A stretch of DNA of 64,000 bases from Lipingzhangella_A rawalii (GTDB lineage Bacteria > Actinomycetota > Actinomycetes > Streptosporangiales > Streptosporangiaceae), in assembly GCF_031628175.1 (NCBI RefSeq), contig NZ_JAVLVT010000002.1, positions 186,001 to 250,000 of the forward strand, written 5' to 3'. The position numbers and the translations under genes are program-made. The notes below the pieces were generated by a model. The model searched no databases and had not been told where the DNA came from. It was given only the letters and a program-made list of their open reading frames with translations. Shown piece by piece: positions 7,299 through 15,952 of the stretch (the first letter of the stretch is position 1; each line of letters begins with the position of its first letter).

Positions 7299-10244
7299 GT
7301 GGGACCACTGCTGGTCGCGCACTTCGTCCTGGCGGCAGTCGCACCGCTGCTGGTGTTCTGGTGGGGCCGCAACGCGTTCCTGGTACTGGCGGCACTCCCG
7401 GCGGGTACTGCCCTGTGGGCGCTGTGGCAGGCACCCCAGGTGGTCGCCGGACCATCCCCCACCTGGACTGTGGAGTGGGCCCCGGCCTACCACCTCGTCC
7501 TCGCCCTGCGCATGGACGTGCTGAGCCTGGTCATGACGGTGGTGGTGACCGGGTTCGGTGCACTCGTCCTCGTCTACTGCGCCCGCTACTTCACCTCCGC
7601 CGAACCCGGGCTCGTCCGCTTCGCCGGAGTGATGGTGGCCTTCGCGGGCAGCATGCTCGGACTGGTCCTGGCCGACGACCTGGTGATCCTGTTCGTGTTC
7701 TGGGAACTCACTTCCGTCTTCTCCTATCTCCTGATCGGCCACGACGCCGAACGACGCACCAGCCGACGGGCAGCGACCACCGCATTCACCGTCACCACCC
7801 TCGGCGGCCTGACGATGCTGGTCGGGGTGGTGATCATCGGCGAAACCGCGGGCGACTACCGGATCAGCCACCTGGTGAGTGATCCCCCAGCCGGGGCCGC
7901 GGTCACGGTCGCCGTGGCGCTGCTGTTGGTCGGAGCCCTGTCCAAGTCGGCCCTGCTGCCGTTCAGCCTGTGGTTGCCGGCGGCGATGGCCGCCCCCACC
8001 CCCGTCAGTGCCTATCTGCATGCCGCCGCGATGGTGCAGGCGGGGGTGTACCTGGTGGCCCGGCTGGCTCCGGCCTTCAGTGACCTGCTGCTGTGGCAGC
8101 TGCTCACCGTGGGAGTGGGCACCGCCACGATGGTCCTGGCCGGGTGGAAGGCTCTGCGCCAGAACGATCTGAAGCTGCTGCTGGCCTACGGAACCGTGAG
8201 CCAGCTGGGATTCCTGATCGCCACCCTGGGCCGCGGCACCGACGCGGCCGCCTTCGCCGGGCTGGCGCTGCTGCTCGCACACGCCCTGTTCAAGGCCCCG
8301 CTGTTCCTTGTCACCGGCATCGTCGACCACGGAACCGGAACCCGGGACCTGCGCCACCTGTCCGGGCTGTGGCGAGCGATGCCAGCCACCTTCGGGGTTG
8401 CCCTCGTCGCGACCGCCTCCATGGCCGGCCTCCCGCCCCTCGCGGGCTTCGTCGCCAAGGAGGCCGTGTTCGAGGCGTTCCTCCACCCCGCCCGTGCGGG
8501 GAGCTGGCCCGACACGCTCGTGCTGGCCGCGATGGTCCTGGGCAGCGCCTTCACCGTCGGCTACAGTGCCCGCTTCCTGTGGGGGGCCTTCGCCGACAAA
8601 CGTGATCTGCCCGGGCTCGCCCCCGCCACGACACACGGCCCCGGTCCGCTGTTCCTCGCCCCGGCGCTGCTGCTGGCCGTGCTGTGCCTGTTCGGTGGCC
8701 CGTTCGCCGAATGGCTGTCGCCGGCACTGGCCGGATATGCAACCACTCCCGGCCTCACCGCCGCCCAGTCCGAACTGCACCTGGACCTGGTTAACGGTGT
8801 GGGGGTGGCCATGGTGGCCTCGGCGGTGGCCCTGGCGGGAGGGCTACTGCTGTTCCGCTTCCGCGCCCGGGTCGCCCGGCTGGGTGCGCAGTGCGCCCTT
8901 CTGGACGCGGACGCGGTCTACCGCCGGGTACTGAGGACGGTGGACACCCTCGCCCTCCAGGTCACCGGGGCCACCCAACGCGGGTCCCTGCCCCTGTACC
9001 TGGGGGTTGTCCTGCTCACCCTGCTCGCCGTGACCGGGATTCCCCTCGCCCGGGTCCTGAGCGACGTTCCTGCCGTGGAGCCACGCTGGTGGGACTCCCC
9101 CATCCAGGTGGCCCCGGCCCTGATCGTGGCGCTGGCCGCGCTGGGGACCTTGATCGTACGGCAGCGCCTGTTCGCGGTGGTCCTGGCCGGGGTGACCGGG
9201 TACGGAACCGCTGTGCTGTTCGTGTTCCAGGGTGCGCCCGACCTGGGACTGACCCAGTTCCTGGTGGAGACCGTCAGCCTCGTGGTGTTCGTTCTGGTGC
9301 TGCGCTGCCTGCCCGGCCGGTTCTCCACCCCGGTGCTGCGCAGCCGCCGGCGGTGGAACCTGCTGCTCGGGGTGGCGATGGGCGCGCTGCTGGCCACCCT
9401 GTCCATCGTGGCGCTGGCCGGGCGGCAGCATCCGCCGGTCTCCGACGCGTTCGGCGCCGCGGCACAGCAGGCCGGAGGCAGCAACATCGTCTCGATTGTG
9501 CTGGTGGACCTGCGGGCCTGGGACACGATGGGTGAGATCTCGGTGCTCGCGGTGGCGGCCACGGGAGTCGCGAGTCTGCTGTTCCTGCTGCGGCGGGTCC
9601 CCAACGCGGCACGGCACGCCCCCGGCCCCAGCGTGCCGATCCCGGACCCCGCCGGCGATCCGCAGCAACACCAGCAGCGGTGGCGCTCCCCACCCCTGGC
9701 GTGGGCCCGCGCGACCGCAGGGGTCCGTGCGCGGGCCACAGAGCAGGCCTGGCTCCCGGGAGCACTGGCCATCCCCGAGGAGCGTCGTTCGGTGGTCCTG
9801 GAGGTGTTGGCACGCATGCTGTTCCACACCATCCTGCTGCTGTCGGTGTATCTCCTACTGACCGGGCACACCTCGGTCGGGGGCGGATTCGCCGGTGGAA
9901 TCGTGGCCGGACTCGCACTGACCGTCCGCTACCTCGCCGGGGGACGCTTCGAACTCTACGCCGCCTCCCGGCTCCAGCCGGGCTCACTGATCGGCTGGGG
10001 ATTGACCATCGCCACCGGATCGGCACTCGCCGCGATCCTGACGGGCCACGAGGTCCTCACCAGCACGGTTGTGGATCTGACCCTGCCCGTGCTGGGGCAC
10101 GTGCACGGCAGTACCTCGCTGGTGTTCGATCTCGGGGTCTACCTGCTGGTACTCGGACTCCTCCTGGACATTCTGCGCAGTCTCGGCGCGCGAATCGACG
10201 AGCAGTCCGAACACGCCGGCCGCCCCCAGGAGGTGCGCCCATGA
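7299..10244 (+). CDS. mrpA: Mrp-type Na+/H+ antiporter subunit A with fused MrpB domain (operon 1)
   Basis: Largest subunit of the multi-subunit Mrp antiporter, related to NuoL of complex I, which exchanges cytoplasmic Na+ for external protons. In the 981 residues, the NuoL/antiporter core fills the first half; LVFWELTSVFSYLLIG, LLPFSLWLPAAMAAPTPVSA and LHAAAMVQAGVYL are family signatures. An MrpA-specific C-terminal part follows (QGAPDLGLTQFLVE). Residues of roughly 845-975 are a complete MrpB domain (MLFHTILLLSVYLLLTGHTS, GGGFAGGIVAG), so no separate mrpB is needed, as in other actinomycetes. The GTG start at 7299 is preceded by GGGAGGGGAGGG. The stop overlaps mrpC by 4 bases. Confidence 0.95.
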   Translation: MGPLLVAHFVLAAVAPLLVFWWGRNAFLVLAALPAGTALWALWQAPQVVAGPSPTWTVEWAPAYHLVLALRMDVLSLVMTVVVTGFGALVLVYCARYFTSAEPGLVRFAGVMVAFAGSMLGLVLADDLVILFVFWELTSVFSYLLIGHDAERRTSRRAATTAFTVTTLGGLTMLVGVVIIGETAGDYRISHLVSDPPAGAAVTVAVALLLVGALSKSALLPFSLWLPAAMAAPTPVSAYLHAAAMVQAGVYLVARLAPAFSDLLLWQLLTVGVGTATMVLAGWKALRQNDLKLLLAYGTVSQLGFLIATLGRGTDAAAFAGLALLLAHALFKAPLFLVTGIVDHGTGTRDLRHLSGLWRAMPATFGVALVATASMAGLPPLAGFVAKEAVFEAFLHPARAGSWPDTLVLAAMVLGSAFTVGYSARFLWGAFADKRDLPGLAPATTHGPGPLFLAPALLLAVLCLFGGPFAEWLSPALAGYATTPGLTAAQSELHLDLVNGVGVAMVASAVALAGGLLLFRFRARVARLGAQCALLDADAVYRRVLRTVDTLALQVTGATQRGSLPLYLGVVLLTLLAVTGIPLARVLSDVPAVEPRWWDSPIQVAPALIVALAALGTLIVRQRLFAVVLAGVTGYGTAVLFVFQGAPDLGLTQFLVETVSLVVFVLVLRCLPGRFSTPVLRSRRRWNLLLGVAMGALLATLSIVALAGRQHPPVSDAFGAAAQQAGGSNIVSIVLVDLRAWDTMGEISVLAVAATGVASLLFLLRRVPNAARHAPGPSVPIPDPAGDPQQHQQRWRSPPLAWARATAGVRARATEQAWLPGALAIPEERRSVVLEVLARMLFHTILLLSVYLLLTGHTSVGGGFAGGIVAGLALTVRYLAGGRFELYAASRLQPGSLIGWGLTIATGSALAAILTGHEVLTSTVVDLTLPVLGHVHGSTSLVFDLGVYLLVLGLLLDILRSLGARIDEQSEHAGRPQEVRP

Positions 10245-10708
10245 CTGTGCTCGCGACCGGGGCCGCGACCACCCCCACGCTCGCGCTGGTGGGCGTGATC
10301 GGGGTGTTGGGGGCGGTGGGGACGACCTTGCTGCTGGAGCGCAGCCTCACCCGGATCCTGCTCGGCGTGGTGGTACTCAGCAACGCCATCAATCTGCTGA
10401 TCCTGGCCGCGGGTGGACCGGCCGGACGGCCACCAATGCTGGAAACGCAGACCACGGCGCCGATGAACGATCCACTTCCGCAGGCCATGGTGCTCACCGC
10501 GATCGTGATCACGCTCGGGGTGACCGCGTTCCTCCTCGCGATGGCCTACCGCAGCTGGCAGCTGGAGGGCAACGACGAAGTGCGGGACGACGCCGAGGAC
10601 CGGCGCATCCTGCGGGCCGCGGAACACGGGGACCTCCGCGCCCAGATCCGCGCCGAACGCGAACGGCTGGCCCGCGCCGAGGACGACGACCTGCGGGGGA
10701 CCTCCTAG
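10241..10708 (+). CDS. mrpC: Mrp antiporter subunit C (operon 1)
   Basis: NuoK-like subunit of the Mrp complex. The 155-residue protein has three membrane segments and the MrpC signature region RILLGVVVLSNAINLLILAAG followed by DPLPQAMVLTAIVI, which is strongly conserved. The C-terminal 45 residues are unusually long and highly charged (an Asp/Glu- and Arg-rich tail, RAQIRAERERLARAEDDD) compared with the second copy at 50576-50887, which ends soon after the last helix. Start ATG at 10241 overlaps the mrpA stop (ATGA). Translational coupling with mrpA and mrpD is likely. Confidence 0.93.
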   Translation: MTVLATGAATTPTLALVGVIGVLGAVGTTLLLERSLTRILLGVVVLSNAINLLILAAGGPAGRPPMLETQTTAPMNDPLPQAMVLTAIVITLGVTAFLLAMAYRSWQLEGNDEVRDDAEDRRILRAAEHGDLRAQIRAERERLARAEDDDLRGTS

Positions 10709-12364
10709 ATGGTGGAACTGACCGGGCATCTCGTACCGCTGCCGGTGGTGTTGCCGCTGCTGGCCGCCGGACTGCGGCTGGCTCTGGGCCGACGGTGGCC
10801 CCGGCTCCAGCGGGTTCTCAGTGTCACCACCCTGAGTGTGGTGCTGCTGGTGTCGGTGCTCCTGCTGGTCGCCGCGGACACGCACGGCCCCCTGGTGGTG
10901 CAGGTCGGGGGCTGGGCCGCTCCGGTGGGAATCTCGCTGGTTGCCGACCGGCTGTCGGCGCTGCTGCTGGTGGTGTCCGTGGCGATCACCCTGGCAGTAC
11001 TCGTGTACTCCATCGGGCAGGGCATGGTCGACGGCGAGGAAGTGGCGCCGCTGGCGATCTACCATCCCACCTACCTCATCCTGGTCGCCGGCGTCGCCAC
11101 CGCGTTCCTGGCGGGCGACCTGTTCAACGTGTATGTGGGCTTCGAAGTGTTGCTCACCGCCAGCTATGTCCTGCTCACCCTGGGCGGGACCGGATCCCGG
11201 CTGCGGGCGGGGGCCACCTACGTGGTGGTGTCCCTGGTGAGCTCCATGGTGTTCCTGGTTGCGGTTGCCACGATCTACGCCGCCACAGGCACGGTGAACC
11301 TGGCCCAGCTCGCCGAGCGGCTGGCCGAGCTTCCCCCGCAACTCCAGCTGGTGCTGCACACCCTGCTGCTCACCGGATTCGCGATCAAGGCCGCAGTGTT
11401 CCCCCTCTCGGCCTGGCTTCCCGACTCCTACCCCACCGCGCCCGCCCCGGTCACCGCGGTTTTCGCCGGACTGCTGACCAAAGTCGGGGTGTACACCATG
11501 ATCCGCACGCAGACCCTGCTGTTTCCGGGCGGCAGCCTGGACACCCTGCTGCTGGTGGTGGCGCTGGCCACCATGCTTGTGGGGATCCTGGGTGCGGTCG
11601 CACAGACCGACATCAAGCGGCTGCTGTCATTCACGCTGGTCAGCCACATCGGATATCTGGTGTTCGGCCTGGCGGTGGGCAGCGTCCACGGACTGTCGGC
11701 CGCGATCTTCTACGCGGTGCACCACATCACGGTGCAGACCTCCCTGTTCCTCGTGGCGGGGTTGATCGAACGCCGTGGCGGAACAACATCGATGCGTTCC
11801 CTGGGGGGCCTGGCCACGCTCTCGCCCGTCCTGGGCATCCTGTTTTTCGTGCCCGCCATGAACCTGGCCGGAATTCCGCCACTGTCCGGGTTCCTGGGCA
11901 AGCTGGGTCTGGTCCAGGCGGGCGTGGCCGCGGGCGGACCGCTGGCCTACACCCTGGTCGCGGGCTCGGTCGTGACCAGCCTCCTCACGTTGTACGCGAT
12001 GGCGCGCCTGTGGGGATACGCCTTCTGGCGTTCTCCGTCCCTGGCCGTGGCCGCGACTCCGGGAACCGTACTGGAGTCGCCGGGGGAACCCGCCCTGACC
12101 TCGGCCTATGGGCCGGAGGAGACGGTTGGTCCGGCCTCCCGCCGCACGGTCACCGGTGGCGCCACGACCCTGGGCGGCCAGGCCATCGTCACCACGGCGC
12201 GACTACCACGCACCATGACCGGCGCCACCATCGCGCTCGTTGCGTTCGGCCTCGCGTTGACCGTGCTCGCCGGCCCACTGACCGCCTACTGCGAACGCAC
12301 GGCCAGCGAACTACTCGAGTCGGGGGACGAACACCCGACCCTCGCCCCGGGAGGTGATGGGTGA
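10709..12364 (+). CDS. mrpD: Mrp antiporter subunit D (operon 1)
   Basis: NuoN/NuoM-like membrane subunit that probably forms one of the proton paths of the complex. The 551 residues contain the proton-conducting antiporter core: GDLFNVYVGFEVLLTASYVL with the key membrane glutamate, AVFPLSAWLPDSYPTAP with the conserved lysine region upstream (IKAAVFPLSAWLP), and DIKRLLSFTLVSHIGYLVFG. Residues about 440-510 form a soluble insertion before the final helix that the second MrpD copy has in a different form. It starts immediately after the mrpC stop, and its end overlaps mrpE (GTGA). Confidence 0.94.
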   Translation: MVELTGHLVPLPVVLPLLAAGLRLALGRRWPRLQRVLSVTTLSVVLLVSVLLLVAADTHGPLVVQVGGWAAPVGISLVADRLSALLLVVSVAITLAVLVYSIGQGMVDGEEVAPLAIYHPTYLILVAGVATAFLAGDLFNVYVGFEVLLTASYVLLTLGGTGSRLRAGATYVVVSLVSSMVFLVAVATIYAATGTVNLAQLAERLAELPPQLQLVLHTLLLTGFAIKAAVFPLSAWLPDSYPTAPAPVTAVFAGLLTKVGVYTMIRTQTLLFPGGSLDTLLLVVALATMLVGILGAVAQTDIKRLLSFTLVSHIGYLVFGLAVGSVHGLSAAIFYAVHHITVQTSLFLVAGLIERRGGTTSMRSLGGLATLSPVLGILFFVPAMNLAGIPPLSGFLGKLGLVQAGVAAGGPLAYTLVAGSVVTSLLTLYAMARLWGYAFWRSPSLAVAATPGTVLESPGEPALTSAYGPEETVGPASRRTVTGGATTLGGQAIVTTARLPRTMTGATIALVAFGLALTVLAGPLTAYCERTASELLESGDEHPTLAPGGDG

Positions 12365-12921
12365 ACGTCAGATCCGCGGGGTCCTGGCAGGACCGGATGG
12401 AACGGTACTGGCTCCAGTTTCCGCTGCTGCTGTGGCTGCTCGCCGTGTGGATCCTGCTGCACGGCAGAATCTCTGTACAGGTTCTTGCGGGCGGCGTGGG
12501 GATCTCGCTGCTACTCCTGGTGGTTTTCCGGATGCCCGCAGTTGACTACGGGGTACGGCTACGTCCCGGGGCCGCGGCCTGGTTCGTGCTGCGGTTCCTG
12601 GCCGATCTGGTGGTGGCCAGCTTGCGCATGGTGGTGCAGGTGTGTAGCCGGCGTCCGCGCTGTGCGGTCCTCGCGATCCCGCTGCGGACCCGCTCGGACG
12701 TACTGCTGACGGCCACGGCCATCACCGTCTCCGCGATTCCCGGAACGGTGGTCGTGGAGGTTGGGCGATCCAGTTGGACCTTGTGGGTGCACGCGCTCGG
12801 AGCGGTCGACGCTCGGGGGCAGGAGGCCACCCGCATGAGCACCCTGGCGTTGGAGGCCCGGATCACCCGTGCGTTCGGCACCCGCGCCGACCTCTCCCGG
12901 CTACAGGAGGAGCAAGAGTGA
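12361..12921 (+). CDS. mrpE: Mrp antiporter subunit E (operon 1)
   Basis: Accessory membrane subunit specific to Mrp systems. The 186 residues show two or three N-terminal helices (LLLWLLAVWILLHGRISVQV, GGVGISLLLLVVFRM), then the conserved FLADLVVASLRMVVQV, and a cytoplasmic domain with TAITVSAIPGTVVVEVGR and LWVHALGAVD, matching the family's TPGT region. It begins at GTG 12361 within the end of mrpD. MrpE is thought to aid assembly and full activity of the complex. Confidence 0.9.
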   Translation: MNVRSAGSWQDRMERYWLQFPLLLWLLAVWILLHGRISVQVLAGGVGISLLLLVVFRMPAVDYGVRLRPGAAAWFVLRFLADLVVASLRMVVQVCSRRPRCAVLAIPLRTRSDVLLTATAITVSAIPGTVVVEVGRSSWTLWVHALGAVDARGQEATRMSTLALEARITRAFGTRADLSRLQEEQE

Positions 12922-13280
12922 GCGGCACCACCCTGGTCTGGGCGGCGATTATGGTTCTGTTGACCGCGGCCGCCCTGCTGGCCCTGGCACGGATCGCCCT
13001 GGGGCCCTCCATTCTGGACCGGGCCATCTCGCTGGACGTACTGGTCGCGGTCGCGATCGCCGGGCTGGGGACGTTCGCGGCCTTCCACCGGGACCCGGGC
13101 CCGCTGCCCATCCTGCTGGTGCTCTCCCTGGTGGGGTTCGTCGGGTCGGTGAGTGTGGCCCGGTTCGTGGCCCGGCGCGTCCCGCCGCGGACCGGGCATC
13201 CGGACGATCCCGGGTCCACCACGGGGACGCCGCCGGGGGCCGGCGGCCCCGGGGATCAGGACGGGGGCCGGCATGGCTGA
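12918..13280 (+). CDS. mrpF: Mrp antiporter subunit F (operon 1)
   Basis: Small three-helix subunit (120 residues). The conserved core is LARIALGPSILDRAISLDVLVAV, where the GP-x-DR motif is diagnostic for MrpF. A Pro/Gly-rich tail after residue 88 is longer than in the second copy. The GTG start at 12918 is preceded by AGGAGG (12905-12910) and overlaps the mrpE stop. MrpF homologues have been linked to Na+ and bile-salt efflux in other bacteria. The end overlaps mrpG by 8 bases. Confidence 0.9.
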   Translation: MSGTTLVWAAIMVLLTAAALLALARIALGPSILDRAISLDVLVAVAIAGLGTFAAFHRDPGPLPILLVLSLVGFVGSVSVARFVARRVPPRTGHPDDPGSTTGTPPGAGGPGDQDGGRHG

Positions 13281-13623
13281 GCTTGTGGAGGCTGTGGCGC
13301 TGGGCTGCCTGCTGGCGGGGGCCGCGCTGAGTCTGGTGGCGGGCGTCGGCCTGCTGCGGTTCCCCGACCTACTCACCCGCCTGCACGCCGCCACGAAACC
13401 GCAGGTACTGGGGGTGTTGCTCATCCTCGCGGGAATCGAGCTGCGTACCTTCCCCGAGATCAACGCGGGCATCCTGCTGTTGGTGGCCTTCTTCCAGGTG
13501 CTCACGGTGCCCGTGGCCGCGCACCTGGTTGCCCGCACCGCCTACCGCACCGGCCGCGGTCGGGCGAGCAACCTCACGCGCGACGATCTGGGCTGGGGTG
13601 AGCGCGAGCGTGGGTCGGGGTGA
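13273..13623 (+). CDS. mrpG: Mrp antiporter subunit G (operon 1)
   Basis: Last subunit of the first Mrp operon (116 residues, three helices). The MrpG signature GVGLLRFPDLLTRLHAATKP and the later NAGILLLVAFFQVLTVPVAAHLVARTAYR are clear. The ATG at 13273 lies inside mrpF. About 110 bases follow before the HtrA-like gene, so the operon may end here, though no strong hairpin is visible. Confidence 0.92.
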   Translation: MAELVEAVALGCLLAGAALSLVAGVGLLRFPDLLTRLHAATKPQVLGVLLILAGIELRTFPEINAGILLLVAFFQVLTVPVAAHLVARTAYRTGRGRASNLTRDDLGWGERERGSG

Positions 13624-13735
13624 GACACGGACATTCGAACCCCTGACTAGCGGCGGTCTCACCCTCCTCTTACCTACGGTCCCCACCCTGAATGGTGGAA
13701 CGAGGAAGTGCGGAGCACACAGGAGGGGGATCCGC

Positions 13736-15094
13736 ATGCATCCGAACTCGGAACCGGAGTTCCGGCCACACGGGGAGGAGTCGCCGTCCGGCACCTCCGC
13801 GGGGCCGGAGGGCAGCGCCCCGGCAGAGGCAACCGGTGCCGCCCCGCCGGGCGCACCAGCTGGTGCATCCGGTGCCGGTGCGGAACCAGCGGCAGCGCCT
13901 GGCGCGGCCCGCGCGTTCGCAGCTTCGGACGCCGTTCCATCAGCGCAGCGGCGGCACTCCACCCCCCGGCTGATCGCGATCGCCGCCGGGACCGCACTGG
14001 TCACGAGTCTGGTGGTGGGGCCCGCCGCGGCCCTGGCCACCACCCATCTGTTGGGCGAGCGTGCGGTGGAGAGTTCGTTGGAGGATACCGGAGGGGCCGG
14101 TGACGCCTCCGGCTCGCTGCCCAGCAGCGAGGTCAGCGAAGTCGCCAACACGGCCCTACCCAGCGTGGTCTCGATCGAGGCAGGGCAGGGCGGCGGCAGC
14201 GGGGTGGTGATCAGCTCCGACGGGCAGATTCTCACCAACAACCACGTGGCCACGGCGGGCCCCGAGGATGAGCTGACCGTGCGGTTCAACGACGGCACCG
14301 ATGCCGACGCCCAGATCGTGGGCGCCGACCCGGTCTCCGATCTCGCCGTGATCCAGGCCGAGAACGTTGACGGGCTCACGCCCGCGACCTTCGGCGACTC
14401 CGACGAGTTGGCGGTAGGTGCGGATGTGGTGGCCATCGGTTCACCGCTGGGCCTGTCCGGGTCGGTCACCTCCGGTGTGGTCAGCGCCGTGGAGCGCCCG
14501 GTCAACACGGGCCTCGCCGAGCCCCCCGAGGGTGAGCCGGAGGAGCTGCCGTTCGGTATCGAACCGCCCACGGAAACGCCGCAGGCACAGACGACCACGG
14601 TCATCGACGCGATCCAGACGGACGCGCCCATCAACCCGGGCAACTCCGGCGGCCCACTGATGAACGCCGCGGGTGAGGTCATCGGGATCAACACCGCCAT
14701 CGCCAGTATGGGGGCCGGGGGCACCGAGACGGCCGGGTCGATCGGCTTGGGCTTTGCCATCCCGATCAACCAGGCCGCGCCGATTGCCGAGGAGCTCAGC
14801 GAAGGCGGGCCAGCCAGCTACGCCACCCTGGGTGCGACCGTCACCGACGCGCAGAACGGTGCCGGTGTTGTGGATGTCGCCTCCGACGGGGCCGCCGATG
14901 AGGCAGGCATCGAATCCGGTGACGTCATCACCCAGGTCGACGACCGCGCCGTCCCCAACGCGGATACGCTCATCGCCGCCGTGCGGTCGAACAGTCCGGG
15001 AGACACAGTCACGGTCACGGTGCTCCGCGACGGCGACACCCACGAGGTCGAGGTGGAACTGACGGCCCAGTCCGCCGACAGTGTGGAGGCCTAG
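13736..15094 (+). CDS. pepD: HtrA/PepD-like membrane-anchored serine protease with PDZ domain
   Basis: Envelope protease/chaperone of the HtrA (S1C) family. Residues 1-75 are a Pro/Ala/Glu-rich cytoplasmic segment. Residues about 78-102 form one membrane anchor. The trypsin-like domain has the full triad: H170 (LTNNHVAT), D202 (PVSDLAVI) and S304 (NPGNSGGPLMN). A PDZ domain covers about 365-445 (DAGIESGDVITQVDDRAVPN). The ATG at 13736 follows AGGAGGGGGA by 5 bases. It stands directly before an MprA/MprB-like pair; in mycobacteria PepD is controlled by MprAB and feeds back on it, so a similar stress loop is likely here, though the gene order differs. Confidence 0.93.
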   Translation: MHPNSEPEFRPHGEESPSGTSAGPEGSAPAEATGAAPPGAPAGASGAGAEPAAAPGAARAFAASDAVPSAQRRHSTPRLIAIAAGTALVTSLVVGPAAALATTHLLGERAVESSLEDTGGAGDASGSLPSSEVSEVANTALPSVVSIEAGQGGGSGVVISSDGQILTNNHVATAGPEDELTVRFNDGTDADAQIVGADPVSDLAVIQAENVDGLTPATFGDSDELAVGADVVAIGSPLGLSGSVTSGVVSAVERPVNTGLAEPPEGEPEELPFGIEPPTETPQAQTTTVIDAIQTDAPINPGNSGGPLMNAAGEVIGINTAIASMGAGGTETAGSIGLGFAIPINQAAPIAEELSEGGPASYATLGATVTDAQNGAGVVDVASDGAADEAGIESGDVITQVDDRAVPNADTLIAAVRSNSPGDTVTVTVLRDGDTHEVEVELTAQSADSVEA

Positions 15095-15200
15095 CCTCCG
15101 GGTCCGGTGGCGAGCGCGGGACCAGCCCGGACCGTGCTGGCCACCGGGGCGAACCGCGTGCCTGGTGCTTGCGGGCGTGGCGATGGTCCACCATGGCGCT

Positions 15201-15950
15201 ATGTGTGCCGACCACCTCCCCCGCTCCCGGATCCTCGTCGCCGACGACGACCGGGCGATCCGCGAGTCTCTGGACCGTGCACTGCGCCTGGACGGCTATG
15301 AGGTGTTGCTCGCCACAGACGGTGTACAGACCCTGGCCCGGATGCATGCGGAGCCGGTGGACCTGCTGGTGCTGGACGTGGCCATGCCCCGCGTGGACGG
15401 TCTGGGCGTGTGTGAGGTACTCCGCGCTGAGGGAAACCAGGTCCCCATCCTCATGCTGACGGCCCGCGTCACCACACCGGATCGGGTGGCGGGGCTCGAC
15501 GCCGGCGCCGACGACTACGTACCCAAACCCTTCGAGCTGGACGAGTTCCTGGCCCGGGTGCGGGCCCTGCTGCGGCGAGCCGGCCCGGTCGGAGCCCCGC
15601 AGCCGCACCCCGGCACCGCGGCGGCCGCGCACGCCGAATCGTGGACGGAGCGCCAGCTTCAGGTGGCTGACCTGCGGCTCGACGCCGGCGCCCGGCGGGC
15701 TTGGCGTGGTCACCGCGAGCTCGAGTTGTCCAAGACCGAGTTCGACCTGCTGGAACTGCTGCTGCGCAACGCCGGCATCGTGTTGGACCGCAGCACCATC
15801 TACGACCGCATCTGGGGATACGACTTCGGGCCGGAGTCGAAGAACCTCGCCGTCTACATCAGCTACCTGCGCCGCAAACTGGAACGTGACGGGGAACCAC
15901 AGCTCATCCACACCGTGCGCGGTGTCGGGTACACGATTCGCGCGGAGTAG
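15201..15950 (+). CDS. mprA: OmpR-family response regulator, MprA-like
   Basis: Two-component regulator of 249 residues. The receiver domain has the acidic pair in ILVADDDRAIRESL, phospho-acceptor D59 in LVLDVAMPRVDG, and the conserved lysine in DDYVPKPFEL. Residues about 150-245 form a winged-helix OmpR domain (LSKTEFDLLELLLRNAGIVL, SYLRRKLERDG, IHTVRGVGYTIR). The receiver closely resembles mycobacterial MprA, and the htrA-regulator-kinase context supports that symbol. I chose the ATG at 15201; ATGs at 15183 and upstream lack family similarity. A C-terminal linker insertion (about 125-150, His/Ala-rich) is longer than usual. Stop is 2 bases before the kinase. Confidence 0.9.
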   Translation: MCADHLPRSRILVADDDRAIRESLDRALRLDGYEVLLATDGVQTLARMHAEPVDLLVLDVAMPRVDGLGVCEVLRAEGNQVPILMLTARVTTPDRVAGLDAGADDYVPKPFELDEFLARVRALLRRAGPVGAPQPHPGTAAAAHAESWTERQLQVADLRLDAGARRAWRGHRELELSKTEFDLLELLLRNAGIVLDRSTIYDRIWGYDFGPESKNLAVYISYLRRKLERDGEPQLIHTVRGVGYTIRAE

Positions 15951-15952
15951 CC

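Noticed and set aside
13625..13660. A T-loop-like GGTTCGAAT on the minus strand, suggestive of a tRNA
   Set aside because: The flanking bases do not form a T-stem, acceptor stem or anticodon arm, so it is not a tRNA or recognisable tRNA remnant.
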